Positions 8,186 through 17,784 of a stretch of DNA of 46,424 bases are shown piece by piece. Origin of the DNA: Bacteroidota bacterium (GTDB taxonomy: Bacteria; Bacteroidota; Bacteroidia; AKYH767-A; 2013-40CM-41-45); assembly GCA_003151745.1 (NCBI GenBank), contig PLYJ01000124.1, forward strand, positions 1 through 46,424. The letters are read 5' to 3'. The first letter of the stretch is position 1. Every line of letters starts with the position of its first letter. A program made the position numbers and the translations under genes. The notes beneath the pieces were generated by a model. That model did not search any database, was not told the DNA's origin, and saw only the letters and a list, made by a program, of their open reading frames with translations.

Positions 8186-9568
8186 TTACTTCATCCCCAT
8201 TTTCTCTTTCCACATTTCGTTGAAAGACTTAGGTGCAACGCGCGGCAACTCTCTTCGCGAGCCCCATTGCGTTTTAAAAAAGTTTTGAAGAATAAAATTC
8301 TTCCCTTTCGCTCCGCCTTTGTTCATGAGCTTGCGGCTAAGCATGGCTTTCTTCCAGAAAGTAAATGTCCACCGTTCCGTTTTAGTCGGAATTCCTTCCT
8401 TCACACTATCACGGCGGTTAAAGAGAAGATGCTTATGCAATTCAATCTTCACAGGGCATACTTCCGTGCATTTGCCGCAAAGCGATGAAGCATAGCTTAG
8501 ATGACGGAACTCCTCCATGCCTCTTAAGTGCGGAGTGATCACAGAACCAATGGGGCCGCTGTAAGTAGTACCATACGCATGGCCTCCGACACCTTTATAT
8601 ATAGGACAACCGTTCAAACACGCACCGCAGCGAATGCAGGCAAGCGCTTCACGCTGCTGCTCCTGTGCAAGCAATTCTGTTCTGCCATTGTCAAGCAGGA
8701 CAACGTACATTTCTTCCGGGCCATCTTTCTCATCCGGTTGGCGCGGGCCGGTCATGATGCTGTTGTAAACCGTAACGTTCTGCCCCGTGCCATGCGTGGC
8801 AAGCAGCGGCCAGAAGAGGTCAAGATCAGTAAGCGATGGAATTAATTTCTCAATGCCTGCAATGGCAATATGCACTTTTGGAAAAGCGACGCTCATAAAA
8901 GCATTGCCTTCATTCTCCGTAACTGCTATAGCGCCTGTGTCAGCAATAAGGAAGTTAGCGCCCGTTATCCCCGCTTCCGCCACCTGGTATTTTGCACGCA
9001 GGCGGTTTCTCACCCACAACGTTATCTCCTGTGGAGTGCTGCTAGGTGGCAGGCCAAATTTCTCATTAAATGTTTTTGCAACATCCTCCTTGCTCAAATG
9101 CATAGCAGGCGTTACGATATGATAGGGCGGCTCATCGCGTTGCTGCACGATGAATTCACCAAGATCAGTCTCTACGGATTCAATCCCTGCCTTTTCTAAA
9201 TTCTGGTTCAGGTGCACCTCTTCCGTAGTCATGCTCTTGCTCTTGACAACCATTTTGCAATCTACCCTCTTGAGAATGGCAACGATTTCACGAATGGCTT
9301 CATCGGCATCCTGTGCCCAGATCACTTTTCCTCCGCGCTTGATAAAGTTTGCCTCAAACTCGATGAGGTACTTGTCCATGTTCTCAATCACCTTGCGCTT
9401 GAGGGCTGCAGCGCGCAATTTGGCAGTTTCGAGATCCGCATACTGGTGCTTTCCGTCAATCACTTTCTTGTCATACTGCGCGATGTTGAAAGCAAGCTTG
9501 CGCCGGTGTTCCGGGTCGAACACTTTTACTTCCGAATCATCTAAAAATTTATCTGACTGTAGAGACAT
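8186..9568 (-). CDS. LutB/YkgF-type iron-sulfur lactate utilization protein
   Basis: CIRCGACLNGCPIYKGVGGHAYG and CGKCTEVCPVKIELHKHLL. Confidence 0.92.
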   Translation of the reverse strand: MSLQSDKFLDDSEVKVFDPEHRRKLAFNIAQYDKKVIDGKHQYADLETAKLRAAALKRKVIENMDKYLIEFEANFIKRGGKVIWAQDADEAIREIVAILKRVDCKMVVKSKSMTTEEVHLNQNLEKAGIESVETDLGEFIVQQRDEPPYHIVTPAMHLSKEDVAKTFNEKFGLPPSSTPQEITLWVRNRLRAKYQVAEAGITGANFLIADTGAIAVTENEGNAFMSVAFPKVHIAIAGIEKLIPSLTDLDLFWPLLATHGTGQNVTVYNSIMTGPRQPDEKDGPEEMYVVLLDNGRTELLAQEQQREALACIRCGACLNGCPIYKGVGGHAYGTTYSGPIGSVITPHLRGMEEFRHLSYASSLCGKCTEVCPVKIELHKHLLFNRRDSVKEGIPTKTERWTFTFWKKAMLSRKLMNKGGAKGKNFILQNFFKTQWGSRRELPRVAPKSFNEMWKEKMGMK

Positions 9569-9587
9569 AACGGTTGCGAAAATACGC

Positions 9588-9643
9588 GTTTACAGTTTAC
9601 GGTTATGTGCAATCAATGCGTCAACTGTAAACCGTAAACTGTC
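9588..9643. repeat. Heptamer inverted repeat, TTTACAGTTTACGGTT family
   Basis: acagtttacggtt (9592-9604) pairs with aaccgtaaactgt (9630-9642). Confidence 0.8.
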
Positions 9644-10874
9644 ATAGTTTTATCTCGACTTGATTTCTCAACAGGTCATCAAACGGTTCATGCTTGCGGA
9701 TGAGGTGAGCTTTGCCTTTATAAATAAACACTTCAGCAGGACGCAAACGCGAGTTGTAATTGTTGCTCATCGTAAAACCATACGCTCCAGCATTCTTAAA
9801 AGCAAGAATATCACCTTCGCGCACTTCATTCAGCTTCCTGTCCCAGCCAAACGTATCCGTTTCGCAGATGTAACCTACCACCGTATATACACGCTTCGTG
9901 CCTTCGGGATTTGAGATGTTTACAATCTCATGATAGGCATTATAGTACATGGGTCGTGTCAGGTGATTCTGCCCGGATTCAACACCAACAAACACCGTAG
10001 CCATTGTCTGCTTCACAACGTTTGTTCTTACGAGGAAAACACCCGCTTCACTCACTATATATTTGCCCGGCTCAAACCACAATTCTAGCTCCCTGCCATA
10101 CGATTTGCAAAAGGTTTTGAAACGCGGCGTCAGCTCCTTGCCAAGCTCAGCCATGTCTGTCACCGCATCATCTTCTTTATATGGCACTTTGAAGCCGCTG
10201 CCAAAGTCAACGAATTCAAGGTCTTTGAAGTTCTTCGCCGCTTCAAATAATATGTCTGCGCCTTTTGTAAATACACTTGCATCGAGAATGTCAGAGCCTG
10301 TGTGCAGGTGCAAACCGACGACCTTTATATTATCAGAAGCCACGACGCGGGTAAGATGCCTCATCTGGTAGATAGAAATACCGAACTTGGAATCAATATG
10401 CCCCGTTTGTATATGTGCATTGCCGCCAGCCACAATATGTGGGTTGAGGCGTATGCTGCATGGAACAGTGTTGCCATACTTATGACCAAACTGTTCCAAA
10501 ATGGAAATGTTATCAATATTAATAGCGAGCCCCAGCCCAACACCCTGGCATATCTCATCAAAAGAAACGCCGTTAGGAGAAAAGAAAATTTCTTTCGGTT
10601 CAAAGCCTGCCTTAACGCCAAGCATAGCCTCCTGTATGGACACGACATCCAGCCCTGCGCCAAGCGATTTCATGTAACGCAGCACGCTAAGGTTACTCAA
10701 TGCCTTGCATGCAAACTTGATGCGCAACTTCACAGCGCTGAAAGCGGTATTTATCTGCTGATACTTGTCTGCAATCGTATCCGCATCATATACATAAACA
10801 GGAGTGCCAAACTCATTGGCCACCTCAAGCAAGTCAACGCCACCCAACTGGTAGCGGGAGTTCTCTAAAATCAT
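9642..10874 (-). CDS. lysA: Diaminopimelate decarboxylase
   Basis: PVYVYDADTI, KFACKALSNLSVLRYMKSLGAGLDVVS, LHLHTGSDI, ESGQNHLTRPMYYNAYHEI. Confidence 0.95.
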   Translation of the reverse strand: MILENSRYQLGGVDLLEVANEFGTPVYVYDADTIADKYQQINTAFSAVKLRIKFACKALSNLSVLRYMKSLGAGLDVVSIQEAMLGVKAGFEPKEIFFSPNGVSFDEICQGVGLGLAINIDNISILEQFGHKYGNTVPCSIRLNPHIVAGGNAHIQTGHIDSKFGISIYQMRHLTRVVASDNIKVVGLHLHTGSDILDASVFTKGADILFEAAKNFKDLEFVDFGSGFKVPYKEDDAVTDMAELGKELTPRFKTFCKSYGRELELWFEPGKYIVSEAGVFLVRTNVVKQTMATVFVGVESGQNHLTRPMYYNAYHEIVNISNPEGTKRVYTVVGYICETDTFGWDRKLNEVREGDILAFKNAGAYGFTMSNNYNSRLRPAEVFIYKGKAHLIRKHEPFDDLLRNQVEIKL

Positions 10875-10893
10875 GGCGCGAAGGTAAGAATAC

Positions 10894-10972
10894 GTTTACA
10901 GTTTACGGTTTACGGTTATGCAGATCGAACGGCAGAGAACCGTAAAGGGAAGCTGTAGACCGTAAACCGTAA
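10894..10972. repeat. Heptamer inverted repeat, same family as 9588-9643
   Basis: gtttacagtttacggtttacggtt ... gaaccgtaaa ... gaccgtaaaccgtaa; 12-bp perfect stem 10905-10916/10959-10970. Confidence 0.8.
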
Positions 10973-11011
10973 TTTGTATATTCGTACAATAATTGCCAGC
11001 GACATATTCCA

Positions 11012-11461
11012 ATGGACAGCACATACGCAAGCGCACTTAATTACATTTTAAGAAAAACCGCTCCAAAAGGAAAGGGTAAAGTCAGCGGGCTAAGCACCTC
11101 CGGTTTTCCTACACCGCTTTCCAGTGATGTCAAGCCTATTATAGCGGATGAACAATTACGATCTGTAAATGTAAAGCTTCGGGTGGATGAATACCTCGAA
11201 AAGCGATACAATCTTGATGACCACGAACTGGCTGAGATGTATAAGAAGCTAACAGATGAACTTTATATTTATGAAGATAAGAAAAGCCAGCTGATTAAAA
11301 TAACATTCAAAGGCCTTGATTTTATTAATGAAGGCGGTTTTGTTAAAAAGGAAGCAAAGGAAAAAGACAAAGCATTTTATACCATGGCTGTTGTGATTTT
11401 TTTTATCATCGGGGCAATAGCCTTAGCCGTCATTGAACTCCTTAAATATACTCACTCATGA
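11012..11461 (+). CDS. Hypothetical protein with C-terminal TM helix
   Basis: Intact ORF; FYTMAVVIFFIIGAIALAVIELL. Confidence 0.6.
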   Translation: MDSTYASALNYILRKTAPKGKGKVSGLSTSGFPTPLSSDVKPIIADEQLRSVNVKLRVDEYLEKRYNLDDHELAEMYKKLTDELYIYEDKKSQLIKITFKGLDFINEGGFVKKEAKEKDKAFYTMAVVIFFIIGAIALAVIELLKYTHS

Positions 11462-11468
11462 CCTCATT

Positions 11469-11840
11469 TCATGCCATCGTCTGCATCCTCTTATGATATA
11501 AGCGATACGAGATCGCTAAAAAAATAAAAGGCAGCAGCATGATTGCCATTTGCGGCTTCAATCCGTCACTGGCTATGATGGAATAGGTTGCTCCGATTAA
11601 GTCAAAGAACAACCCTGCATACGCCCATTCCTTTATTTTCGGCATGCTGGGAATAAGAATCGCGATTAGTCCCAACACCTTTGCGATACCAAGCATCGGG
11701 CTGACGTATTTGGGATAGCCCAAATGATTCATAAACGTAACATTATCGGGGGTATTTAAAATTTCCTGCACAGCAGACATCAGCATGAATACTGTAAACA
11801 GGCTAGTGACAATCCAGAAAATTATTTTTGTCTTTTTCAT
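11469..11840 (-). CDS. DoxX-like membrane protein
   Basis: Four-TM pattern; HLGYPKYVSPMLGIAKVLGLIAILIPSMPKIKEWAYAGLFFDLIGA. Confidence 0.8.
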   Translation of the reverse strand: MKKTKIIFWIVTSLFTVFMLMSAVQEILNTPDNVTFMNHLGYPKYVSPMLGIAKVLGLIAILIPSMPKIKEWAYAGLFFDLIGATYSIIASDGLKPQMAIMLLPFIFLAISYRLYHKRMQTMA

Positions 11841-11842
11841 AT

Positions 11843-12358
11843 TTATTTTTGAATTTTAGTTAAGAATTCTTCTAATTGATTGAATGTTCCTGCAAATCCT
11901 TGCTCCATGTTAGCAATTATTGAATAATACGTTGCCTCCTGCTCCGGAGTTGCATTAACCGGATGTCCTTGAAGTGTCAGGGTGGTAATGCCATTATTTT
12001 CTGACAGTGTCATTTGATTAAAGATCTCCAAAGGGAATTCCATTGGAAAAGGGGACTTACAAATATTTCCTGCTTCATCAGAGAATGAAGAAACAAATTC
12101 AATCAAATCAGGGCTGCTGATTTTTCCATATCTGAAAAGTCCCCACATGATTTGCCCGTTACCCTCGGTTTTGTAATGAACTTTTCCGCCTTGCCTGAAG
12201 TCGAAATGTTTCACAGTAACGGGCATTCCCGCCGGTCCTCACCATTGTGCAAAATTGTCTGCTGACGAGAATGCTTCAAATACCAGCGTCTTAGGCGCTT
12301 TGAATTCACGAACTATTTTTAGTCCTTTCTTTTTTTCTGTTTCGTTTACGTTTGTCAT
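11843..12358 (-). pseudogene. AHSA1/SRPBCC protein with in-frame TGA at 12239-12241
   Basis: Reading from ATG at 12358: MTNVNETEKKKGLKIVREFKAPKTLVFEAFSSADNFAQW*GPAGMPVTVKHFDFRQGG...; the stop falls in the family WWGP motif. Confidence 0.85.
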
Positions 12359-12390
12359 TTTATTTTGATTTATATGTAATTGTTTGAGAT

Positions 12391-12876
12391 TTATTTTGCT
12401 AACAGTTCATCCAGGTTGCCCAGAGCCATCGTAAAGCCGCCTTCAAAGCCCATTTCAACCAGCTTCTTAATATCCGCTTCCGTATCGAAGGTAAGTTCTA
12501 CCAATACTTTCGATCCCGTTGCAGTTGCCCGGAATTCATTCTTCCATTTTGCAATACCCGGGAAGTCAGCAATTTTATTGCCATGTTCATCGCAAAAGAA
12601 ATTACTGCTCATGAAACCCTTGTGTGTATCAATGCTTAGAAAATCATTGCGGCTCCAATGTTTTGAACCATCCGGCCCCGACATATAATAAAGCCAGTAG
12701 CCTCCAACCTTGAAAGTAAGCGATTTTGTTACTGCCTTCCATGGCTTCGGCGCCCACCATAAATCCAACAGCTCGCTTTTTGTCCATGCATCCCACACAT
12801 CTTTAAGCGGAGCATTGAACTCTCTTACAACAGTAAGTTTTTTGTTTTCTAAATCCTTTACAATTTGAGTTTTCAT
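12391..12876 (-). CDS. AHSA1/SRPBCC domain protein
   Basis: TVVREFNAPLKDVWDAWTKSELLDLWWAPKPW. Confidence 0.88.
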   Translation of the reverse strand: MKTQIVKDLENKKLTVVREFNAPLKDVWDAWTKSELLDLWWAPKPWKAVTKSLTFKVGGYWLYYMSGPDGSKHWSRNDFLSIDTHKGFMSSNFFCDEHGNKIADFPGIAKWKNEFRATATGSKVLVELTFDTEADIKKLVEMGFEGGFTMALGNLDELLAK

Positions 12877-12941
12877 TTGTTTTGATTTTAAATTTTTGAT
12901 TTATAAGAAATTGTTTAAGACCGGTATATATTTTATTTTAA

Positions 12942-13409
12942 TTACTTGCGAATTGCAAGTTGGGTTTGAAGGTAATAATTTAGCTTCTCCACATTTTGTT
13001 TCAGGCCTTCATCCGCTTTAAATGTTTTCACCACCTGTATGAATTGCTCTTTTGTTTCAAACAGCATGTGCCAGTTGATAAATGTTTTGTCACCCTGAGC
13101 CTCGAACTCAATGGTGGCAATGAAATTGGGTGACTTGTGCTGAAACACAATCTTCTTAAGAGGAATGATTTCCTGGAAAACACTTTCATTTTTATAATCC
13201 CTTCCGTCTGGGCCATGCATTGTCAGATTCCATGCACCGCCTTTTTTAATATCCATCAAATGGATGGTATTGGTAAAGCCATTGGGCCCCCACCAGTTTT
13301 TAATATGGTCGGGATTTGTCCACACTTCCCACACCAGTTGTACCGGTGCATTAAATAACCGCGAAATACTTATCTCACGGTCGGCTGTACTACTTTCTTT
13401 TTTTAACAT
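12942..13409 (-). CDS. AHSA1/SRPBCC domain protein (start refined to MLKKE)
   Basis: ISRLFNAPVQLVWEVWTNPDHIKNWWGPNGF; overlaps the end of the upstream arsR gene. Confidence 0.85.
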   Translation of the reverse strand: MLKKESSTADREISISRLFNAPVQLVWEVWTNPDHIKNWWGPNGFTNTIHLMDIKKGGAWNLTMHGPDGRDYKNESVFQEIIPLKKIVFQHKSPNFIATIEFEAQGDKTFINWHMLFETKEQFIQVVKTFKADEGLKQNVEKLNYYLQTQLAIRK

Positions 13410-13752
13410 GTTTTTTTTCTTTTTGAAGTTTATCAAGATATTTTTCCAATGAATCAAACTTGCTTTCCCAAAACTGGCGGTATTGCTCCACCCACTCAGA
13501 CACCTCGTTCAGCTTATCAAACTGCGCTTCGCAAAAACGCTCCCGTCCCTGCTGCTTGATGGTGATGAGGCCGCACTCCGTTAAAATTTTTACATGAAGA
13601 GAGACGGCCTGCCGCGTAACATCAAATTTTTCCGCAATGGCATTCACGTTCATAGACTGATGCGCAATCAGGTTAATGATCTCCCTCCGGGTAGGGTCGG
13701 CTATGGCCTGAAACACATCTCTTCTCGATTCCATCTTAATTCGTTTACACAA
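13390..13752 (-). CDS. ArsR-family HTH regulator
   Basis: DVFQAIADPTRREIINLIAHQSMNVNAIAEKFDVTRQAVSLHVKILTECGLI. Confidence 0.92.
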   Translation of the reverse strand: MCKRIKMESRRDVFQAIADPTRREIINLIAHQSMNVNAIAEKFDVTRQAVSLHVKILTECGLITIKQQGRERFCEAQFDKLNEVSEWVEQYRQFWESKFDSLEKYLDKLQKEKKHVKKRK

Positions 13753-13880
13753 GTATCAGGGCACAAAGATATGCGCAAGCAAGTGCTTGCGCAAGTGTTT
13801 TTGAAAATATTTTTTAACCCACCCTTTAAATCTTAAAAAAGCACAGAAAAAAGGCAAAATCGGGGCGCCATTTTAATCAG

Positions 13881-14153
13881 GCGACACACCATTTTGTTGT
13901 GGTGGCGTAACGCCTTTATGAAGCGACGCACCATTTCATTGTGGTGGCGCATCACTCTCATGAAGCGATGCACCATTTTATCGTGGCGACGCATCACTTT
14001 CATGAAGCGGCATGCCATTTTATTGTGGTGGTGCATCACTTTTATGAAGCAACACACCATTTCATTGTGGTGACGCGTAACTTCATTATGGCGACGCACT
14101 GCTTCATCGTGGTGACGCACCACTTTTATGTGGTGGTGCACCGTTTTTGCGTG
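13881..14153. repeat. Degenerate tandem array, 21-bp period, 13 units, alternating GCGACGCACCATTTCATTGTG / GTGGCGCATCACTTTCATGAA
   Basis: Units parse at exactly 21-bp spacing from 13881 to 14153; the two sub-consensuses largely alternate (42-bp higher order). Confidence 0.95.
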
Positions 14154-14465
14154 GTTTTGCTGTTTTGTAATGAAAAAAGGGGATTCCACTTATGTTAAGG
14201 GGCAATTATTGCAATTTTTGAACACCCTTACCGGATGATGGCTTTGTTTTACTTTAAATCATTTTGGCCAAACAAGAATTGTCAGAAATTCCTTTTATAA
14301 AAACGCAGGAATACAGATTATCGCAACTCCCAATTGTGTTAATCTGCAATAAGTGTGTTGTATTAACGAACTTTTTGTAGGTTTGATTTCGTTAATATAA
14401 ATAGTATGGGCAATTTTAGCGCAACTAACTAACAGTATCGGTAATTTGAAAGTGTGTAATTCATT

Positions 14466-16481
14466 ATGACACGACAAGAAGCGGAAAAAATTTTACAACA
14501 GACTTTCAAACTACAAAAGTTCTACGATGAGCAATGGGAAGCAATTGAAAAAATCCTGAAAGGTGAAAGGGTATTACTTATTGAAAAAACAGGTTTTGGT
14601 AAATCACTTTGCTTTCAATTTCCAGCGACACAATTTAAGGGAACAACTGTAATTTTTACTCCACTCATTGCACTGATGCGTGACCAAGTAAAGAAACTTA
14701 CTGCACTTGGTATATCTGCAAAGTGTATCAACAGTGAACAAACACCAGAAGAAAATTCTCAAATCATAAACGAAGCGAAGCAAGGCAAAATCAAAATTCT
14801 CTATATCGCACCTGAAAGGCAAGAGAATAGTGAATGGATTGAAGCTACAAGAGAAATGAATTTAAAAATGGTTGTAGTTGATGAAGCACATTGCATTTCT
14901 GTTTGGGGACACGACTTCCGACCAGCTTTCAGAAGAATCATAAACCTTGTAAAACTTCTACCGACAGGACTTCCAGTTCTTGCAACGACAGCAACTGCAA
15001 CAAAAAGAGTTGAGCAAGATGTCGCTCAACAAATTAGCGGCAACATCACAACATTGAGAGGGAATCTAATGAGAGATAACTTCAAGTTGTTTGTTGTGAA
15101 GGTTGCGTCAGAAGATGAAAAGTTAATTTGGTTAGGAAAGAATTTGGAAAGACTTCCAGGTTCAGGAATTCTCTATACAGGAACAAGGGTTGACACAGAA
15201 ATTTATTCCAAATGGTTTGAGCATTTAAAAATTTCTTCAACAGGTTATAACGCAGGACTTGACGTAGAATCAAGAATTGCAATTGAAAACGGATTAATGC
15301 AAAATCAATGGAAGTGCATCATTTCAACCAACGCATTGGGAATGGGAATTGATAAACCCGACATTCGTTTCATCATTCACACTCAAATTCCACAATCTCC
15401 AATTCATTACTATCAGGAAATTGGCAGAGCAGGCAGAGACGGACAACCTTCTTACATCATTCTCTTTTATAATCCAAAGGACAAAGAATTGCCGGAAGCA
15501 TTTATTGAAGGAGGCAGACCATCAATTAAGAAATATGAAAAAGTAATTGAAGCAGTAAAAGCAGAATTGCTTGGTAAATGGGATTTAATGCGAAAAACAA
15601 ATCTCAAGAAAACTCAAATTAGAGTAATCAAAGCTGACCTGATTGAGCAGGGGATTATCCGTGAAGTAATGATAAATCGTGCAAAAAAATATGAATTTAT
15701 TCCAAACTCTCAGCCGTTGAACACAAAAGCATTTGAAGAACTTCGCAATGCAAAAACGAAAGACCTTGACAACATGATTCAGTATGTTGAAACAACAGAA
15801 TCAAGAATGAAATTTCTTTGCGATTACTTAGGTGACAAATCAAATCACACATTCACGAATTGTGACAACACAGGAGAGAAAAGAATTGTTGTTCAAGTTA
15901 CTACTGAATGGACAGAAAGACTGCAAGCGTTCAGGGAAGATTATTTTCCTCAATTGGAAGTTGAGGCAAACGGTTCAAATATTGTGAATGGCGTTGCATC
16001 ATCTTACTATGGAGTTTCAAATGTTGGTACGGCACTTCACCGTTCAAAGTACGAACATAGTGGAGATTTCCCCGACTTCCTTTTAAAATTTGTTTTAAAA
16101 GCATTCAGAAAGAAATTCGGTCAAGAGATATTTGACTTAGTTGTCTATATTCCGCCAACCTCTTCTGGCGACTTAGTAAAAAACTTTGTAGTTAAGGTTG
16201 CTCAAGTTTTGAAATTCCCAATCTCCCATAACTTGAAAAAGCAACGACAGACATCTGAGCAAAAAGTTTTTGAAAATAGTTTATTAAAATCAGACAATGT
16301 AAAAGGGGCTTTTACATATGAGGCACCGAATGAGATAAGCGGAAAAAGCATTTTACTGATTGATGATATTTTTGATAGCGGTGCAACTGTGAAGGAGGTA
16401 GGTAGAATATTAACTAACTTTGGGGCAATAAAAATTGCCCCAATTGTCATAGCAAGAACAGTTGGAGGCGACTTAGTATGA
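14466..16481 (+). CDS. RecQ-like helicase with C-terminal phosphoribosyltransferase domain (PsyrT/RqlH-like)
   Basis: GFGKSLCFQFPA, VVDEAHCISVWGHDFRPAF, GRAGRDGQPS; C-terminal PRPP motif ILLIDDIFDSGATVKEVGRIL. Confidence 0.92.
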   Translation: MTRQEAEKILQQTFKLQKFYDEQWEAIEKILKGERVLLIEKTGFGKSLCFQFPATQFKGTTVIFTPLIALMRDQVKKLTALGISAKCINSEQTPEENSQIINEAKQGKIKILYIAPERQENSEWIEATREMNLKMVVVDEAHCISVWGHDFRPAFRRIINLVKLLPTGLPVLATTATATKRVEQDVAQQISGNITTLRGNLMRDNFKLFVVKVASEDEKLIWLGKNLERLPGSGILYTGTRVDTEIYSKWFEHLKISSTGYNAGLDVESRIAIENGLMQNQWKCIISTNALGMGIDKPDIRFIIHTQIPQSPIHYYQEIGRAGRDGQPSYIILFYNPKDKELPEAFIEGGRPSIKKYEKVIEAVKAELLGKWDLMRKTNLKKTQIRVIKADLIEQGIIREVMINRAKKYEFIPNSQPLNTKAFEELRNAKTKDLDNMIQYVETTESRMKFLCDYLGDKSNHTFTNCDNTGEKRIVVQVTTEWTERLQAFREDYFPQLEVEANGSNIVNGVASSYYGVSNVGTALHRSKYEHSGDFPDFLLKFVLKAFRKKFGQEIFDLVVYIPPTSSGDLVKNFVVKVAQVLKFPISHNLKKQRQTSEQKVFENSLLKSDNVKGAFTYEAPNEISGKSILLIDDIFDSGATVKEVGRILTNFGAIKIAPIVIARTVGGDLV

Positions 16482-17620
16482 TGAATGAAGCTGTATATTG
16501 GATGGCGTTGGCCCATTTGCCAAGGTGGGGTCATTTGAAAATAAATAACCTCATCATAAAGTTTTATCACGAATACAGAATTTCAATTGAGGATTTTTTT
16601 AACCTTACGGAAACTGAATGGAGAACAGATTACCAATTAGATGAAAAGCAAGTTTATGATTTGCAGAAAGCAAAATTAGAATTGGCGGGCAATGCATTTT
16701 TAGCAGAATCATTTTTTAGTCAAGGTTTTGAACTGATTCCAATTGTCTCACCTCAATTTTCAAAAACTCTAAAAGGAAATTTGAAAGCTGCACACTCTCC
16801 TGCTGTACTGTATGTGAAAGGCAACAAAAAAATTCTTGATGAAAAATCTATTGCAATTGTAGGTTCAAGGGATGCTTCGGAAGTGTCTTTGAAATTTACA
16901 GACAACATTGCGAAACTTGCAAGTAAAGAATATAAAGTTGTAGTAAGTGGTTTTGCAAAAGGAGTTGACAAGCAAGCATTGGATTCAGCAATCAATTACA
17001 AAGGACAAAGCATAATTGTTTTACCGCAGGGTATTATGACTTTCGGTTCAGGATTCAAAAAGTATTACAGTCAAATAATAAATGGTGATGTTTTGGTGTT
17101 AAGCACTTTCTTTCCAAAAGCTCCGTGGAGAGCAGAGTTAGCAATGGCAAGGAATCCTATTATCTATGGTCTTGCAGACGAAATTTATGTTGCGGAATCA
17201 GCAGAGAAAGGCGGAACATGGTCAGGGGTTGTTGATGGGTTAAGGAAGCAAAGAAAAATCTTTGTTAGACAGCCAGAACCAACTGAGAAAAACGCGAACT
17301 TAATTTTGATTCAAAAGGGAGCAGTGCCAGTTGACTTTAATGGAAATGTTTTTGCTAAAACGTATGACACGACAACACTTGAGCAAGTGTCAGTTGTTCA
17401 AGAACCATCTGAATCGCTTGATTCAAAAATTCGTTCTGCGTTTAATGGAAGACCTTTAAGTGCTAAGGAATTAATTTCTAAACTTGGTTTAGATTGGTCA
17501 ACAAAAAAACTTAGCGCATACATGAAGCATCTTCACTTTATTGAAGTTATTAAGAATAAAAAACCTAATCTATACAAGGTAAAAGGAATTGCCGACTCCC
17601 AACCAAGTCTTTTTGCTTAG
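16478..17620 (+). CDS. DprA-like protein (PsyrA/RqlI-like partner)
   Basis: SIAIVGSRDASEVSLKFTDNIAKLASKEYKVVVSGFAKGVDKQALDSAI; 4-bp ATGA overlap with the upstream CDS. Confidence 0.9.
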   Translation: MMNEAVYWMALAHLPRWGHLKINNLIIKFYHEYRISIEDFFNLTETEWRTDYQLDEKQVYDLQKAKLELAGNAFLAESFFSQGFELIPIVSPQFSKTLKGNLKAAHSPAVLYVKGNKKILDEKSIAIVGSRDASEVSLKFTDNIAKLASKEYKVVVSGFAKGVDKQALDSAINYKGQSIIVLPQGIMTFGSGFKKYYSQIINGDVLVLSTFFPKAPWRAELAMARNPIIYGLADEIYVAESAEKGGTWSGVVDGLRKQRKIFVRQPEPTEKNANLILIQKGAVPVDFNGNVFAKTYDTTTLEQVSVVQEPSESLDSKIRSAFNGRPLSAKELISKLGLDWSTKKLSAYMKHLHFIEVIKNKKPNLYKVKGIADSQPSLFA

Positions 17621-17784
17621 ACAAAAAGAAAAACTGCCTATAACATGCGCATTAAATAAAAGATTTTTTTATGGCTCACCATCTGACAGGTAGGAATTCT
17701 CCTGTTATTTTTACAAATATGAAACCCAACAGGAACTACGCACCTGTCGGGTTGTTTGCTCACAAAAAGAACAAGTTGTAAACT

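Noticed and set aside
8787-9647. Plus-strand ORFs antisense to the lutB-like gene
   Set aside because: Overlapping multiple frames opposite a conserved CDS with no domain signal.
12239-12241. UGA recoded as Trp
   Set aside because: Other genes use TGG for Trp and terminate at TGA (e.g. thiL, panC), so a local nonsense mutation or sequencing error is more likely.
13833-14198. Heptad ORFs on both strands over the 21-bp array (118 aa -, 85 aa +)
   Set aside because: A stop-free 21-bp repeat automatically yields open frames on both strands; one frame has a TAA unit and there is no independent coding evidence. Left as repeat DNA, not CDS.
17637-17660. Integron attC-like sequence (gcctataacatgcgcattaa) after the DprA-like gene
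   Set aside because: No second matching site, no paired core/inverse-core structure and no integron integrase in the window.
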